NCBI RefSeq assembly: GCF_000003815.2
Contig: NC_049987.1
Span: 19,227,906 to 19,291,905 of the forward strand
DNA length: 64,000 bases
Direction of reading: 5' to 3'
DNA from: Branchiostoma floridae
Taxonomy: Eukaryota; Chordata; Leptocardii; Amphioxiformes; Branchiostomatidae
The notes under the pieces are model-generated. The model did no database searches. It was not told the DNA's origin and saw nothing but the letters and a program-made list of their open reading frames with translations. How positions within the stretch are numbered: the first letter of the stretch is position 1; each line of letters starts with the position of its first letter. Shown piece after piece: positions 36,740 through 49,640 of the stretch. Position numbers and translations under genes: made by a program.

Positions 36740-38319
36740 GTACACGTAGCGTAGTTTGAAAATTTTCGTCCGATGAAAGAAGTGGCCTACTTTCAAGGAC
36801 AACCACGTGACTTTACTTCAAAGTATTCCTTTGATAGGAAGTACATAGATTTACCTTTGACAGGAAGTTGAATCAGAATTTTATTTTGCTTCGTAATGTA
36901 GCGTACGTTGAACATGGCTAAAATTCACAATTTTCGTCAAATGCAAAAAAAATGGACTACTTTCAGGGACAACCACGTGACTGAACGTCATGACCCGAAA
37001 CTCTACAAGCATTTATTTGATAGGCAATACATAGATCCATCTTTGATAAGAAGTTGATGTAGAAATATATTTTACTTCGTCATGTAGCGTACTTTGAACA
37101 TGGCTAAAGTTCACAATTTTCACCAATCACACAAAATGGCCTACTTTAAGGGACAGTCACGTGACAACCAAACAAGTTACCAAACTTTGCAACAATGCAT
37201 TTGATAGATATTTTAATGATCTATATGTGGTACAAATTTCAAGCCGAAAAAAGTACCAGAGCGGCACTTATAGCGTTACAAAGTTTGGCCAAAAATCAGA
37301 TTTTATTGAAGCTTGAAACATCGCATTGTTTTCAGGCTGCCCAAGAACTAAAATGTACGTCTTTGGAAATTTCACAACAATTTTTATAAAGCCCAAATGT
37401 TGGTCTATTTAGATCTTGTTTTGTTTTGATGATAGGTTTAAAGGTGTTGCCGAGACAGTGCCGTAAAATATGCTGATTTCTGTGTTTTTGAGATACGAAC
37501 ATTGGGGAAATTGGCCTGAAAACTTTGTTTGCCCGTTACCATGGCAACAAGGAGTTTTGATCTAAAAGAAAGCTATTTTGAGGGGTTGTGGACCAAGTAC
37601 TATCACTGTGCAAAATATGAGCCAAATCTATTTTTTGACCCCTGCCACCATTGTTTGATCCTTACAGACATTTGCTCTTAAAACCACCGCGAACATTTTT
37701 CCAGGGCATCAAGATACTACAGTGCATGGTGCTACCGCGAAATTAAAACCACCGCGAAAAGTCATTTTTCCCACTACCGCGAAATTAAATCCCCGCGAAC
37801 TTAAATGCATTTACAGTAACTGTTTCCGGATTATTATGAATTTGCCCCGACGGTGTAGTGCCAATACAACGTCTGTGTACCACTTCACTGACACATTTGA
37901 ATCAAGACGAAGGAGGATATGTTATTCTTTCATACAAAGCTTACTTTCCTCAGACAATTGTATCATCAAACGCTCGTTGATGATGTACTACAGAAATTTC
38001 TACAACTGTTATGGTATGCTGTGCAGCTAACTGTTCAAGTGTATGTATGTATGTGTGTCCTTTTGAGGCTCTTTGTTTTATACCTAAGAAATAAAGAAAA
38101 GACAGAATAAAGACAATCAGATTTTATTTACTTATAGAAATGAGATCTTCATTTTCATAATCAGATCCTCATCTGCATGCGTCGCAGATATGCCAGGAGC
38201 AATGTCATGTATGGTCAAACGTAAGGCGATATCAAAGTGTTTTGATTTGTGACGATTGATTCAATTTTTAATTGTAGTAGGGGTTAAATTTACGTAAAAT
38301 TTGGAAAGCTCACATTAGA

Positions 38320-38752
38320 AAACAAACCAAGACAAATGTGTTTAAAGCATGTATTGAAGCTATTCTGTTGTATTGTTCAGAATCATAGGAATTGAACACG
38401 TCACGCTAAAAAAACTTGATGGTACTTATACGTTATACAAGAATGTTAAGGGTAGTGTATGATACACCATGGTGGAAACACATTACAAAAAGTCAGCTAT
38501 ATGGATCATTACCAAATGTTACATCTCCGACTACTCATTGCCGGCCATGTGGCTTGAAGTATAGAGCCAGCCGGAAAACTCTAAGACTTGTTCTGGATAC
38601 CTGATTTCTGTAAGAAACTTATTGAGTCAGAAACTGGTCGAGAGGGCCTGGAACTTCTCACAGCGATGAAAGACAGACTGTTCTGGAAGACAAACTTTAA
38701 ATTACTGGTTGCACCTAATAGAGGATGATTAATGATGATGATGATGATGCTT
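38320..38752 (+). mobile_element. Non-LTR retrotransposon C-terminal fragment with (GAT)n tail
   Basis: Broken frames read ACIEAILLYCSES, then LKKLDGTYT, then RMLRVVYDTPW..H.T..QLYGSLP. This is the order found downstream of the reverse transcriptase domain in many LINEs. Stops and frame changes make it dead. It ends in gatgatgatgatgat at 38731-38750, a usual LINE tail. The preceding 37820-38320 holds nothing recognised. Confidence 0.65.
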
Positions 38753-38779
38753 TAATTTATCTTTTCACCCAGTTAAGAC

Positions 38780-41700
38780 ATGGCCAGTAGTGACACATTG
38801 ACCAGTGTAGCTGCCATCATTGTGCTGTATTACATCAGTAAGTACACACAAAAGGTTTTTGCCGTACTTATCGTATTTCAATGTTATGTTTGCTACCATG
38901 TGTTTCTGTGTGTTTTGCTTTGTTGATATCATAAAAAGTTGATGAATTGGTATTTTGGGGTCTAGCTGTTGGCGAAATTAAGAAATGGTTAGATTACGAC
39001 CCTACTAGTTGCTTTCTACCGTACTGAAGTAGAAATGTATGAGAATTAATGTGAGATATCTCTTAGACACTTGACGAAAGCTAAATAGCTCACAGTACTC
39101 TCATAGCTCTTTTTTCAGGGATCATTTAGTTTGGGGCTTTGAATAAAATTGATTGAAGAACGGCTTGAGGGGTCGTCTTGACTGTTGTTAGGTACGTGGC
39201 GATTGGCATAATCCTAATTATACACATCATGAGCTAATTTACATAACTGATGAGCACATGCTAGAAATTACTGCGTTCCTCGATAGGATTTTCAAGGTAT
39301 ATGTTATGTACGAATCTAAAAATGAAAGGAACATATACAGATGACAATTCATAAATGAGAAAATACTACAGTACCGTCACAGTTGTGAATGACGAGAAAT
39401 TCGTATTTACGTCAACGTCGTTTACCAGGTTCTGAATGTGATTGGCATTACAATTTCCCCCAGGTACATTAACAGCACGTTGGACCTACGATCCAAGCTT
39501 ATTAAGAACAAGCCTCACCTTACCCTGGGACGACACTGGCGTGGACGATTCCTTTATAATGTATGTGGTTCATCTGTACCGGAGCATTGACCGGAACTGG
39601 TAAGTCAAACTATGCTATATCACGTACGGTTTAATAATTCAAACAATACTTAATTACTAGGAGTTCATGTTAGAGAAACCCACAAAGAAAAAATGCAGAA
39701 AGATGACAGCAATTGCATGATTTGGTCCCCTTTCTCGTTATTTAGGAATGAGTGCGTTTGGGTGTCTTGTGTGTGTGTGTGGGGGGGGGGGGCGGTACCT
39801 ATGTGTTTGGTTCTGGGTGTGGGTAGATGAGTTGCTTCTCTCGAAAAAAAAAATCTTAACGAAATGTTTACCTTACGCTTGCACACAAAGAGAGCATCAT
39901 ATTTGCCATTTAGATATTTTCTTTATTTCTTGACTACAACGTAGCACGGATGTGTACAGGCCACCAATGGTACAAGAAATCCCGGTATATGTGTTGAGAC
40001 AGGCCACATTCGTAGGCTTGCATCCTGGAACATTATACTGCAGGTAATTCCAAAAGATATTTTTCTTTATGTTGCGTAACCAGCAAACCCCCTCAACATT
40101 TAAGACTTCAATAACCAACACGATCTATGCCTAATTATGCAAATCAGGGGCTAATTTGCATAAGGGTGAAATAACCTGATGCTTTACATGATAGGACTTT
40201 CATTTTTGTAACATGTGTAATTGCGGAAGATACCAGTAACATCAATATATATTACTTTCATACTTTGGACAACTTGTTCCTCAGGAGACGAGAATATTAT
40301 ATACTAATATGCAGACGAGTAACTTATTTGATTAGCCAATAAGACCGACATAACACGCCAGTTTTATAAATCTAGCATCTTTTGATAAGAGTATTAGGTC
40401 CCCGATCTCTATAGCTAGTTTCACTATGAGGGCCACATTGATAACTGGATTCAACACAAAGGTTTTGAGTACATGGTGGTTGAAGTGATTGAAGTTTAAA
40501 AACTGTGATCTTGCCTTTGTTTTCAGAAATTGCACGATCGTGACAACAAATGGCAACAGAAGCTGTGGGGGTTTCGGCCCAATAATGACCAATAATGGTA
40601 AGTGTCTCTAGGTACCTGTTTAACAAAGCCTAGCAAATTTCCTTGCAGGTATCAGTACTGCTTGTCGAATTTACATCATATACACAGAAATCTAAAGCTT
40701 GTGCATAAGCTGGTTGTAATCTTGAATACATTACATCGTTATGAAACATTTGTGTTTCTGTTTTTCCACAGCTTCCGATCGGACCCTTAGGTCCTTCAAC
40801 TCCGTGTCTGTCAACAACACCAGTATCACAGTCACCTGGCCGTCTTTCACAGAACAACGGGAACGTGGTCATCTGAATATAACAGAATTCTTCTATTACA
40901 GGGTGAGGTAAAGGCTAAGAGAGGACACCAAACTACAGTGAATTAAAATTAAAATAAAATATACTACTGATTGCTTACATCATAGTGCTTGTGCATAAGA
41001 AAGCGTCAAATCATAGGAAGGTAAAAAAAAGTTAAAAAATTTCCCATCGATGCCTTTCTTGCATCTAGGATTTTCTGATGTATAAGCAGTTTACATTTCA
41101 CCAAGCAATAGTGTTTTACAAGATACACTGTAGTTTGGTTACGTTTGGGAATCAAATTTGAGGAAAATGTATGCATTCATCGTCAATCGGTGTTTCTTCC
41201 AAAATCTAAAACGTTGTACAGAAGTTACTAAAGTCAGACAGTCAAATGAAGTGGTCTTTGGACAATTACTGGAAATAAATAAACTATTCGAAATATACGA
41301 GTAGCTGTATATTTAAATCAACGTGGCTGGACAATATTTTCTTGCTCACAGACAACAATCTAAAATGTCTATTTTGGAATGTATATTGTAAGGATTATGC
41401 TGCGACAGTTACTTTCCCTCCTTCGACTAGGGAACAAAATAACAACCTCGATTGATTTCGTCAATGGTGATATTAGTGAAGAAGACCATTATTGCACATT
41501 TTTGCCCTACCGGGCATGGTAACAGTCATATACATGTAACAAAGTAGACATGGAGGTATCAAATACATTTATATGTGCATATATACGTCTAATCTACTCT
41601 ATTACATTCAACTTCCTCTTGCTTCTTGGTAATTTCATAAATGTAGCTAGCTGTATCAGCATTGGTTTATCAAAGGCTGTAAGGAATATAAATTTCTCTT

Positions 41701-44700
41701 TTCTATTAAAGTATCTGAAGTGGGGACATCTACTTTTAAGTAAAGAAATAGAATGCTTCTATCGCTATCATACTAAGGACAATCCACAGTAAAATGTACT
41801 TCATCTTCTATTTCACCTATACTACAAAATTGATATATTGTTTGCTCTAGAGAATATTTAGAAGCCCAACTGAGCATATCAATCAATTTCCTGTCATGCT
41901 GATGAATTTATAAAGGCTTTCAAATCGAGCGTATCTAATTTGAATCGATGTGATTATATCTGCTTTCGATGTTCAATAAAAGAAATGAAATTACTGACAC
42001 AGTTAAAAAGAGAGACAGACTAAAAGGGAAATAATCAGGACAACTTTCTCCTTTCTTAATTTCAGCTGAGCATCGTGCCACAAGAAAAAGGTGTAATAAG
42101 TCCACAGATCATCTTCAACGAGTCCGTATTGCAGACAACTTTTAGTGAACTCACTCCGGGAAAGGAATACGAGGTTGGTACAATCAAGATGAGTTGGAAC
42201 GTGTGGATACGTTGATGATAGAGGCAGTATGCAGTAGCATCAATTACTCCATTACATCGCTCTGTTTGACCCATTCATTATTCAAGGGTTGGATACGTTA
42301 CCCTCTTGTTTTCAAATCCCACCGCTGCCACCATGTTGTGAACATTGGGTCCTTGTGCTCGCTTATGGGCAGAGCTAACTCCAGACTTTTAATCTCCTAT
42401 CTGCACTGTCTATATCATTGACACATTCAAGTTCATAGGTGACGATATTTCTGTATGATCAATGCAATCGTCGGGTTTCAGATTGAGTTAACAACAGCTG
42501 GGGCCTCGTACGTGTACATCAGCAAACATTTACCTTATTATTGGAGGATGCTAACAATAGACATCATTTCGACTGGTGAGTAGAGTTCTAGACGGGCGTT
42601 TGCGCTCGTGTAGTTATAACGTCATTTTCGGCAACCACGATATATGGTTAAACAAAGACGTTGCCAGTTGTAGATAAGACATAAGTTCTGTACTGGATGT
42701 AGATATTTTTCCTTACCCGTCATGAGCAGAATCTCTGTATTGTTTTTTCTCTGCGTTTTCATTTGTACCTCTGATATTTTCTGAAATTTGTTTATTCCTT
42801 GAGAAGGAGAGGTTCTGAAAATGCATCATATACCCCAGGCATGTTCTTACTTCTTCAGATCCGTCTTCTGCTGAAAAAGTGTCAGCTGTTACCACGGGTT
42901 CGACATCTGTAACTTTGAAAATGACACCACCAAAGGAAGGGTTTATAGACCTGTTCCAAATACAGGCGACTTCACAACATCACACCAGGTACAAACTTTA
43001 TTGTCATTAACGTAAACACTGTGGTGGATATATGATGGCTGAGCCCAACTGCTATCTTACTATGACGCCAATGATGTTCCTATTGGCAGCAAAAGTCGTA
43101 ACAAAAATTATAATTCTGTTATCTGCACTTGCTGTTACATTTTTGTAGCATACCTTGAAGTTTTCTGGGAATACCCATTTTCATGGTTCCAGCCAATATA
43201 GCCAAATTGATGACGTCATAATAACGTCATATTGTGTCATAGTAGCGTCAGATTTCTTAAAATCTTCAGATACTATGTCTACATCACTCTCGAAATTTGG
43301 TGGCCATATAATGAGTTATTTAAGAGTTACAGGAGACTGAATAGGGTTAAGTTTCCACGGAATAAGATTCTACAAGTCTAAAATAGGCTATAGCTCTGTA
43401 TTGGCTACAAATGGTCCTACAGGGGACCAGTCAAACATAAAAATATTTCAAGTAACATCATCTCGTTGTTCATGTTTAAAGACATTGCGTTTTTGTCTTA
43501 CAAACTTGAAACAATGATACATTCGGTTGCTGATTTTAGCAAGACCCTGCAACTGAAAATCTGCACTAAATAGTGGTATCTTACATACATTGTATAACTA
43601 AGACAATGTATGTAGAACTGCAAACCAATCATTGACATTGTCGATGAAGGATGGACATTATGTAGTTATGTAGTTAAGTGCTTAAATACAATATAAAGTG
43701 TAAATTACGATACTTAACATTGATGAAGATGAGCGGAAACTATCTGAAACGCTTGAATCATTAATGAATTTATCCACTTGCTAGATTTATTTATTTTTGA
43801 TATTGCAAAATGTGGTCATCTGTTATATGCTTTAAAATCTGTATGTCAATGTTCCAGCCCACTTGTAGACGTACCTTTTCCAGACGAGACCCAAGAAAGT
43901 GTGAGAGCGACTCTGTATGACCTGCAGCCTGAGACCGCCTACAATGTTTCAGTTACAACAGTCGCCAAGGGGAAAAAGGGCCAAGCTAAGGTTGTTACCT
44001 TTACAACAGGTACGATGGCTATAGAGTTCTGTAAACTTATTATCTTTAACTTCCGTGATGTTTCTTTTAGAATGCTTATCTGTGGCATGTATATATACTA
44101 CCTTTGAGTGTAACACATCTCTTTTGTACACTATGTAAAAGCTGCGTAAGACTAGACTGATAGGTGTCATCCACTCACCCTCACTCATTCACTCATTCAC
44201 AAGACTTAGTATATTGGGTTCTTAAACATGTTCGAAGGATGGCTCTGCTTAAAAACAACACCTCCAGTTGTATGTCCCTTCCGAGAGGACATCCTTAAAC
44301 AAAGCTATAGCATAGTTGCTCATTTTCATTTCACCTGAGTGGAGTCAGGAGAGCCGATATTGGACTGTACTTCATCAAGCACATCATTATTATTATTAAG
44401 GGCATCTTCTCTGGATAACATTTAAGAACACTCAACAGCTAGATGTGCATAAGCTAGGTGTGACAGGTCGTTCAGTGTAATATAAGACTTATAACCAGCT
44501 GCTACTGCGCCGCATGTCCGTGAAGCTGGTGTGTTACGCCAAAGAGCTATATAGATACAGATACTAGGGATTTTAAGCCAGAACCTTTAAAGTCAACAGT
44601 CCTGACCACAAGGCCACTCTACCATCCTAGGTCATCTTGCCAACTTGACAGGTTTTTCTGACCAAAGTTTTTTTCCAATCTTCGAAACTGTGCATTTTTG

Positions 44701-47700
44701 TGCAGACTCATATCCATATATAACTACAGTTTTCTTTCGTTATTTTCAGAGGCTGTTCCCGTCGATCCAAAACTCGTGGGCTCAATCACAGCTGTACTCG
44801 TGGTTGCTCTGATGGCAGCAGCCTTTTGTACTGTGAGGATAGTCAAGCGGCTCAGGTACAAGTTAGACCCGGCAAAGCTGTTCAAAGAAGTTCTGGAGGT
44901 AAGAAATTTTAAAATTGACATTTCTACTTGTGTTGTATAACCTCACGTGCTCATTTACTACACAGGCATTGTTACACATCTACTATGCAAAATTAGTCTC
45001 TGATTGAGTGTCAATGTTCCACGTGCCATTGAGTACAAATATTAGTTAAGTCCGTTTATAGAAAACACTGAAATTATACATTCATAATGTGTATCAAGTC
45101 TTAATTTACATAATTTATATGTATTCGCAAACATCTCTGTTTGTTCTTGACTACATTGTGTGAGTATATTTTTTTTTATTCAGGACATTGTTGGGTCTGA
45201 GAAGATGGGGCCATGGCTAAAGAACAGGAAGAATCTATATCTTGAGAATCTGATCGGGGAGGGAGAATTTGGTCACGTGAGGAAGGGTGTGCTGCGAGAA
45301 GAAGGACAACAGGCCGTCATTGTAGCGGCCAAAACCTTGAGGTTAGTTATGGAAAATGGGAATCATTGAACAACGGGTATGCGAAATGCCAAAGCTAAAA
45401 GGTCGTGGAAAACAGTTAAAATCTACCTGACTTACCCGTTTCTCCCTGTGAATCTATTTGCAGAAAAATGAAAGCAAAATTTTATGAAATCCTGTAAGTG
45501 CATACAAACAACGATCCATTCCACTTGTTTAATTGCTTGTGAAAACGCATTGTCACTGCAGAGTGGACCGAGCCAACGAAACCACTTACCGCGACTTCGC
45601 GAAGGAAGCAAGTCTGCTCATCGAAGTCAACGATGATGGAGGTCACGTGAACATCGTCAGTCTGATCGGACTGGTCGTTGATGCAGTTAACAAGAAAGGT
45701 GCAACAATTGAAACGTTTTATTTTGAAATGATTTTAGAAGTTTAATACTACCGCAAATTTTTCGTACCCTAGGTCGTTTCATGATGATGATGATGACGAA
45801 GACCTTTGCTACCAATTAAAATGTGAACCATTTTATTTCAGATCCACGGTACATTCTGGTTGAGTACGCTGAGCCAGGAGAGTTGCTCTGGTATCTGGTG
45901 AGCATACAAAACAACCGGCACCGGGCAGGCTTTCCGCCGGGCTTAGGGCGACAGCTCACCGAGGTGGCCATCGACATCGCCCGAGGGATGCTCGAACTCA
46001 AACGACGACGGGTACCTCATTTTTTTCTATCACGTTGTTGTATAAATTATACTTTATTCATTCCTCATATTTTAGACCCTCAGATCGATAAAAGATACTA
46101 CAGTAGGGACGTACTGTACAATGCAGATTTTCTCTAACACAGATACCTCATATTTTGATGTATTTTAGCAATGACAGCATCATAGCATCATTATCATCGT
46201 GTCTTTGATCTATCTACAGAACTCTCCCCTCCCCTCCATTCCATCCTATCATTCATTGCTATGGGAATAACATTATGCATCTACACAGTTGTTAATGATT
46301 GATCTACCAGTTCTTGCATAGCCTTGATTTGGTACCCAGAGGAGAACGGCACAGAACAACACAGCAGTATAGCAAATAATGATATTAGTTACTTCGGTAA
46401 GGAATGTTACTTAGTGTAGTTGGGGCCGGGGGTGTTATGATGTTCGTAGCTGTATCTCAATATCATCTGTTTCTACATTACAATGACTGTTGTACTTTGC
46501 AATGCCCATTTTACTGTACCCATAATGTAAGAGAGATCAACGTCCATATACCAAGTATTAGCTCAATTTTGTATTCATCCCTGCAGATCAGCCACCGTGA
46601 CCTGGCTTGTAGGAACATCGTCCTGACCTCTCCTGGTGACCAGGCCGGACGGCTGGTCGCCAAAATCTCCGACTTTGGACTAGCCCGTGACGTGTACGTG
46701 ACGACACAGTACATGAGGCACCCTCTGGTAAGGACTGCCTTGTCGATGACCTCAACATTTTTCGAACTTTTAGTACTAACAAAGAAGCCCTTCTTGCTAT
46801 GGCTTTTTAGACTTCCTGCGTAGCATTAAAACTTTTTACCCACAAATCAAGTTTACTAGAGCTGCGCTAGACCCAGCATTCCACTACGTCATGGAGTGAT
46901 GTGTGCGTCATGCAACAAGAGCTCAAAGTGATTTGGGTGTTCAATGGAAATTGAGTGAGTGGCAATGTATTAGAGTTACAGAGTAGTGCAAAACAGTAAC
47001 TTATTTGACTTACATTATTGACTTTCATATTATGTTTTGTTTGATTACAGACAAATGTACTGCTTCCAATCAAGTGGATGGCGTTAGAGTCTCTTATCGA
47101 GGGTGTTTACAGCTGCAAGAGTGACATGTGGGGATTTGGAGTCGTCTTGTGGGAGATAGGGACTTTGGGTTAGTACCCCTTTACCTTTGCCAAGACGGTT
47201 ATGTTTTGGTAGCGTTTGGGTGTACGTGTGTTTGTGGATATCCGATGGATAATTATAGAACGCATAATTCGACAGCATAATTCGAAAAGCTCAAATGGAC
47301 TGTATTCATATATTTGGTATGTAGGTAGGTACGGATAAAACATTGAAATGATAGACTTTGACTGGACTAAGCGGCTTGTTAAGGTACTTCAGCGGAATTT
47401 CCAGATTTGATATCTGATGTTCTGGACGTACCATGACAATGCTTTTTGAGTTGTAGATAAATCTTTGGACAGAGAGTAAGTGTTGTAGGTATGGCCTCTA
47501 TCTTTTGTTTTATCCTATCGTTTCAGAATGTTGAAAGGGAAAAATAATACAGTAACTTGATGTCAGATTTTAAAAATATCTTCTCAATGTTAGGGGAGTT
47601 AAACACTGCAGCATTTGCTACAAAACTAGATTAAATACGCTGCCAAATCATATTTAACGTCCTGCCAAATGATATTTAACATCGATATCCTGCCATATGC

Positions 47701-48570
47701 CAAAAATACCTTTATCACTAGCGCTATGATATGTACTTTGCTTGTATGAGCATAAACGTGCAATGAAGGTCTTACATTTATCCAAATTTTTTGCCGATGG
47801 GATTCTCAATCAAGAAAAATGAAATTTCAGGAGGAACCCCTTATCCCGAGGTTCATGGCTACGAGACACTGGTGACGAGGCTCCGCCGAGGGCACCGCCT
47901 GCAGAAACCAAACGGCTGTTCAGACGAGCTGTAAGTGAAGTTGACAACCTTTAAATCTTGCTTATGAGGCAGTGATTTGATCGCTAATTGATTATATAAC
48001 CTTTGTATCTGCTTTATTATCTACTGGGAAGAACATCCTTGAGAATATAAGAGACAGCAAGGCAGGTATCTTCAAACGTATCTCACCTAGAAAAAAACTA
48101 GGTGGTCGTGATGATTCTGGTATACTGTTTCTATGTTTCACTGAGGTACGAACTGATGACCCTCTGCTGGCTGGATGACCCGGATGTACGACCCACACCT
48201 GACGTCATGGAGGACAGGCTGGAACAACTGCTGCAACAGAACAGGGTGAGCCAATGAGAGTTATTATATCTGACATTTCATATTCTATTATGAAGATACT
48301 ATTGCAACACTGTAATAAATCCGTATCTATATAGATAATAAGAATATCTTAAATAATATTGTAGTGTCATAATAAAACCGTATATATGTACATAATTAAA
48401 ATGTATAATAATATATTTATATAATGCAATATAACCGTATTTATACATTACATGTATATTAATAACAAGATGATTTTCATGTCTTCATGCTCCATAGATA
48501 ATCAATCCAAACATTCCTCAATTTATCTCTCTGTTTTTATTTGTTGCAGGCTTTCTTCCCGGAGACCTAG
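38780..48570 (+). CDS. Receptor tyrosine kinase 2 (fibronectin III ectodomain)
   Basis: Single-pass receptor tyrosine kinase of about 690 residues. Coding exons, all phase-compatible: 38780-38837, 39464-39599, 39945-40043, 40527-40597, 40772-40902, 42066-42173, 42482-42575, 42859-42988, 43858-44009, 44750-44898, 45184-45341, 45562-45698, 45842-46011, 46587-46727, 47051-47168, 47831-47930, 48146-48245, 48550-48570. Exon 1 starts with MASSD and a hydrophobic signal ([10 protein letters not shown]). An acceptor-like tttcacccag sits just before the ATG, so a 5' untranslated exon probably lies upstream. Three fibronectin III-like domains follow (W early; LTPGKEYE and LQPETAYNV late). The membrane segment is near 334-357. 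The kinase has GEGEFG (401-406), VAAK (426), HRDLACRN (534-541), DFG (560) and IKWMALES. The protein ends a few residues after the kinase domain. Introns not listed separately hold nothing recognised. Ligand and named orthologue unknown. Confidence 0.9.
41478..41868 (-). mobile_element. LINE 3' fragment in an intron of receptor kinase 2
   Basis: On the minus strand this is a shorter, diverged copy of 50515-51010. Shared blocks (given on the plus strand) include ttgcacatttttgccc, cttcttggtaattt, ggaatataaatttctctt, aaagtggggacat-like sequence and ctatcgctatcatac. Frames are broken. It inserted antisense to the host gene within a 1.16-kb intron. Confidence 0.7.
44455..44635 (-). mobile_element. 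tRNA-derived SINE, second family
   Basis: On the minus strand the head reads atggtagagtggcc (A-box-like), then ggttctggcttaaaatccc (B-box-like) at tRNA spacing. The body shared with 6505-6650 follows. It lies in the intron before the transmembrane exon of receptor kinase 2. It is not a functional tRNA. Confidence 0.6.
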
Positions 48571-48839
48571 GAAACTGCTCACACGTGGATATCCAGCTGA
48601 AGCTTTTGTAATGATTGCCTGGTTCTTGCGACCATCAATGAGATCAGCTTATTTCTGCCTTGTAAAACATGTCAAAACTGACTTTACAATAGTCAGTAAC
48701 AGTTATATAAAAGTAACGTACGATATAGATGGCTAGCTGTGAAAAGACCTGCGCTCTGTATTTATAGCTATTTTCTATACTCCACATCGAGCAACGATTA
48801 AAACCAGTGTAAGGACGAAGTGGTTCTATACACACATGA

Positions 48840-49640
48840 ACATAGGTTTCTTGATATAACAAGTCTAATTTTGTTTTTGACGTTACTTTTTAAATTTAAA
48901 AATAATTCAGTATTTGCAGAAGTTTACGATTTGCGTGTTATTACTTTTTTTGGTGGAAAACTACTTTTCTGAAATAGCGTATTACCTTGTTTTCCCTTTA
49001 GTTAACGTTGTTGACCCATATGTTGTTAATGATAAAGTTAACAGTCACCGTGCAGAAGTCGATTTAGTCCGCCATTTTGACAGTGAATAACTATTGCCTT
49101 AGGAGTTCACGAAACACCATGATTGTTGTTATGTTTGTGTATCAAATTAGCACGGCAACCTGGACAACACCTCAAGTGTCTATTGTAGTTTATTTTATGT
49201 CATACCTGTGCAACGATAACGTTCGATACAGGTGTTCCGGACCGGATGATAGATACGACACGGTGTATTCCGTATCACCCGAGGTATCACTTGCCCGAAA
49301 AAATGATCTTACGAGGGCTGGTACCTCGTGCGATACGGAATACACCGTGTTTTATTCTATATGTGTATAGATTTATTGACCTAACAAGTCTGATCTTGTT
49401 TGTGACGTTACTTTTTATATCAAGATTAACCAGAGTTCAGCATTTGCGGAAGTAATGTTATAATGTTTGTGTGTTATTATAATAAACTATAATGATAATC
49501 AGAAATGAATCTTTGTGGTGAAAACCTGCTTTAAGGAATAGCGTAAATGTATTTCCCTTTTAAGAGTAGTTGCTGATTCATATGTTTCTAGTAATTGAGT
49601 TATCAGTCAAAGTTATTGCAGTTGTTGTCGTAGACGTTGA
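48840..49640. repeat. Duplicated 3' flank of receptor kinase 2
   Basis: The segment 48840-49070 and the segment 49365-49640 share, in order, ataacaagtct, tgacgttacttttta, cagcatttgc or cagtatttgc, tgtgttatta, ggtggaaaa or ggtgaaaac, aatagcgta and ttcccttt. It looks like a diverged tandem duplication with a hairpin segment (49258-49350) between the copies. An AATAAA at 49481 lies in the second copy. Confidence 0.55.
49258..49350. repeat. Imperfect hairpin built on acacggtgtattccgtatc
   Basis: The left arm acacggtgtattccgtatc pairs with gatacggaatacaccgtgt about 60 bases downstream, with further pairing (gaggta and tacctc). A third, single arm lies at about 53848-53868. It may mark the ends of a small transposon family. 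Confidence 0.75.

Larger units (their letters stand above)
33991..37677. mobile_element. TTAA-site foldback transposon with about 1.2-kb inverted arms
   Basis: The ends gagcaaatgtctgtaagg and ccttacagacatttgctc are inverted repeats flanked by TTAA on both sides (33987-33990 and 37678-37681), the target duplication of piggyBac and Kolobok superfamilies. The left arm runs to about 35250. The right arm is about 36740-37677 plus 35580-35918, interrupted by a later insertion. A 64-codon frame at 34279-34473 (-) reappears at 37195-37389 (+) only because the arms mirror each other. No transposase was seen, so it is non-autonomous. Without the inner insert it would be about 2.87 kb. Confidence 0.85.
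33916..37818. mobile_element. CGCG-rich MITE, copy 3, split by insertion
   Basis: The left part, 33916-33990, begins tactgtaaatgc. The right part, 37678-37818, ends gcatttacagta. Joined across TTAA they line up with the whole copy at 16234-16423. The MITE is therefore the oldest layer and was opened by the TTAA element. Confidence 0.85.

Noticed and set aside
34279-37389. Two identical 64-codon frames on opposite strands
   Set aside because: They are the mirrored arms of the foldback transposon, with no start context or domain.
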